64,000 nt of DNA. Origin: Halomonadaceae bacterium T82-2. Lineage in GTDB: Bacteria > Pseudomonadota > Gammaproteobacteria > Pseudomonadales > Halomonadaceae. The stretch is from contig LSBP01000012.1 in assembly GCA_001577635.1 (NCBI GenBank), forward strand, positions 1 through 64,000. The letters run 5' to 3'. The notes beneath the pieces were generated by a model. It saw only the letters and a list, made by a program, of their open reading frames with translations. It searched no databases and was not told the origin of the DNA. Numbering within the stretch: position 1 is the stretch's first letter; each line of letters starts with the position of its first letter. The translations under genes and the position numbers were made by a program. Positions 62,800 through 64,000 of this stretch are shown here, piece by piece.

Positions 62800-63261
62800 A
62801 TGAATACGATGCCCGATGCCGTAGGGGTGGGGCCGGTGCCTGCCGGACGCGCCCGGGGTTTCAGCCTGATCGAGGTGCTGGTCACGCTCTTCATTCTGGC
62901 GTTCGGCCTGCTGGGGCTGGCGACCACGCAGATTCATGCCCTGCATGCCCAGCGCCGGGCCGAGGCGGAGGCGCTGGCCGTGCGTCATGCCGCCAACATG
63001 CTCGAACGCCTGCGCCTCAACCGTCGGGACGCCCTGGCCGGGGCGTTCGACAGCAGCTGTGACAGCGGGGGTGGTGGGGGCTCGGGGTTGCGGGCCTGGC
63101 GGCGTGTGGTGGCGGATACCCTGCCGGATGGCAAGGGCTGCGTGACGGTGACCGGCGATACCACGCTGGCCACCGCCCGGGTGGAGGTGCAGTGGCGGGA
63201 GCGTGGCGATGCGGGAAGCGAATCACGACAGTCGCATATCAGCCTGTCGACCCGGCTGTGA
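62800..63261 (+). CDS. pilV: Type IV pilus minor pilin PilV-like, set 2
   Basis: The 153-aa prepilin has GRARG|FSLIEVLVTLFILAFGLLGLATTQ and RRAEAEALAVRHAANMLERL, the PilV pattern, with a Gly-rich SCDSGGGGGSGL loop. The ATG at 62800 is used; an upstream TTG-initiated form is possible. It overlaps the next pilW gene. Confidence 0.85.
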   Translation: MNTMPDAVGVGPVPAGRARGFSLIEVLVTLFILAFGLLGLATTQIHALHAQRRAEAEALAVRHAANMLERLRLNRRDALAGAFDSSCDSGGGGGSGLRAWRRVVADTLPDGKGCVTVTGDTTLATARVEVQWRERGDAGSESRQSHISLSTRL

Positions 63262-63961
63262 GCCGGGCGTCGGCGGTCGGCAGCGGGGTGTCACCCTGAT
63301 CGAGCTGATGGTGGCGCTGGCCATCGGGTTGATGGTGATGGCCGGGATGACCCGGCTGTTCATCGAGTATCAGGGGATATATCGGCTGCAGGCGTCCCTG
63401 TCGCGGATGCAGGAGGACGGTCGCTTCGCGCTGGACGTGATCGATCGCGAGTTGCGCAAGGCCGGGTATGCGCCGCGAACCGCGCCGGATGCCTTCCCGG
63501 CGGGAAACGGCTTCGCGGCCTCGGCCAGTGTCGCCGGCAATGACCACACGTTGCGCGTGCGTTATCACGGCAGTGCGCGAGCGCCCCTGCAGAACTGCCT
63601 GGGCGGCTGGCTCGATCGCGATGCGCCGGTGCTTACACGGTTCACGGTGGGCGACGAGCCGGGGCTGCGCTGTGCGGTGGACAATCACTCGCCGCAGCCG
63701 CTGGAACACCATGTGGCGGCGATGGCCGTGCGCTACTTTGCGGCAGGGCGCTGGCATCGCGCTGTCGGGGTGGGTGACTGGGCCGCGGTGACCGGCGTGC
63801 GCGTCGAGCTGCTGCTGGTTTCGCGGCAGGCCGGGCTGCTAGATGCCCCGCAAACCTATACCTTCGATGGCCGAACCGTGACCGCGCCGGATCGGCGCCT
63901 GCGGCGCGTCTATGCCACCACCATCCGCCTGCGCAACGTGCCCTCGGAGACGGGCGCATGA
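63209..63961 (+). CDS. pilW: Type IV pilus minor pilin PilW-like, set 2
   Basis: The roughly 250-aa prepilin has GGRQRG|VTLIELMVALAIGLMVMAGMT and MQEDGRFALDVIDRELRKAGY, the PilW pattern, with length near the family norm. The start is placed at the ATG 63209, inside pilV, giving a 53-base overlap; a later start nearer VGGRQRG cannot be excluded. It leads into pilX by a 4-base overlap. Confidence 0.83.
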   Translation: MREANHDSRISACRPGCEPGVGGRQRGVTLIELMVALAIGLMVMAGMTRLFIEYQGIYRLQASLSRMQEDGRFALDVIDRELRKAGYAPRTAPDAFPAGNGFAASASVAGNDHTLRVRYHGSARAPLQNCLGGWLDRDAPVLTRFTVGDEPGLRCAVDNHSPQPLEHHVAAMAVRYFAAGRWHRAVGVGDWAAVTGVRVELLLVSRQAGLLDAPQTYTFDGRTVTAPDRRLRRVYATTIRLRNVPSETGA

Positions 63962-64000
63962 GCGGCCGGCGCCAGCGGGGAATGACGCTGCTCATCGCCC
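63958..64000 (+). CDS. PilX-like minor pilin, set 2 (5' part only, cut by window end)
   Basis: The ATG at 63958 overlaps the pilW stop in an ATGA junction. The first residues MSGRRQRG|MTLLIA are a class III leader without Glu5 so far, in the pilX position. The rest is outside the window. Confidence 0.65.
   Translation, partial: MSGRRQRGMTLLIA

Overview
This window reads as a chromosome segment of a GC-rich gammaproteobacterium, most likely a Halomonas-type (Halomonadaceae) or neighbouring lineage. The evidence is the gammaproteobacterial gene orders fabA-fabB, ispB/rplU-rpmA-obgE-proB, and rpsT-murJ-ribF-ileS-lspA-fkpB-ispH followed by minor pilins, together with rapA, a tripartite TRAP transporter and intergenic palindromes that look like REPs. 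The genus is an inference from gene content, not from a marker-gene comparison.

Layout. (1) 0.2-2 kb: fabB and fabA. (2) 2.2-13.8 kb: a PAS-GGDEF-EAL c-di-GMP protein, then a set that looks light- or oxidative-stress-related: an operon NTF2-like / SDR / FAD amine-oxidase-like / DUF1365 / cyclopropane-fatty-acid-synthase family, a MerR regulator with a degenerate cobalamin-binding domain plus a photolyase, a short CbiX chelatase plus a renalase-like flavoprotein, and a divergent TIGR01777 epimerase. TTGTACAA-type repeats lie in two of the control regions. (3) 13.9-17.8 kb: rapA and a membrane-anchored thioredoxin. (4) 18.1-21.5 kb: an ATP-grasp ligase directly followed by a CocE/NonD-type serine hydrolase. 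(5) 21.6-23.6 kb: small and membrane proteins. (6) 23.7-25.7 kb: a second, diverged copy of the ATP-grasp/hydrolase cassette on the other strand. Its ATP-grasp gene is intact, its hydrolase is broken, and the hydrolase is fused by deletion to the tail of an IclR gene. (7) 25.9-32.1 kb: an IclR regulator, a self-sufficient P450 with reductase and ferredoxin domains (CYP116B-like), and a DctPQM TRAP transporter, which together suggest uptake and oxidation of an unidentified carboxylated or aromatic compound. (8) 32.2-44.9 kb: a defence island, all on the minus strand, in which a type I restriction system (hsdM, hsdS ... hsdR) encloses a DUF262/HNH protein, a DarT-DarG DNA ADP-ribosylation pair and an unrecognised 407-aa protein, with a YgjP-type metallopeptidase last. 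It ends near a tRNA-Pro(CGG). (9) 45.3-58.2 kb: core housekeeping genes. (10) 58.3-64 kb: two successive sets of type IV pilus minor pilins. The first ends in an unusual AT-rich PilX-like protein with a repetitive, probably beta-helical body; the second runs off the window end.

The strongest candidates for undescribed biology are the duplicated ATP-grasp + CocE hydrolase cassette, the MerR regulator without its cobalamin ligands sitting among photolyase and lipid-modification genes, the defence genes nested inside the hsd operon, and the enlarged PilX-like protein. All assignments come from reading the sequence and recognising families; no database search was run.
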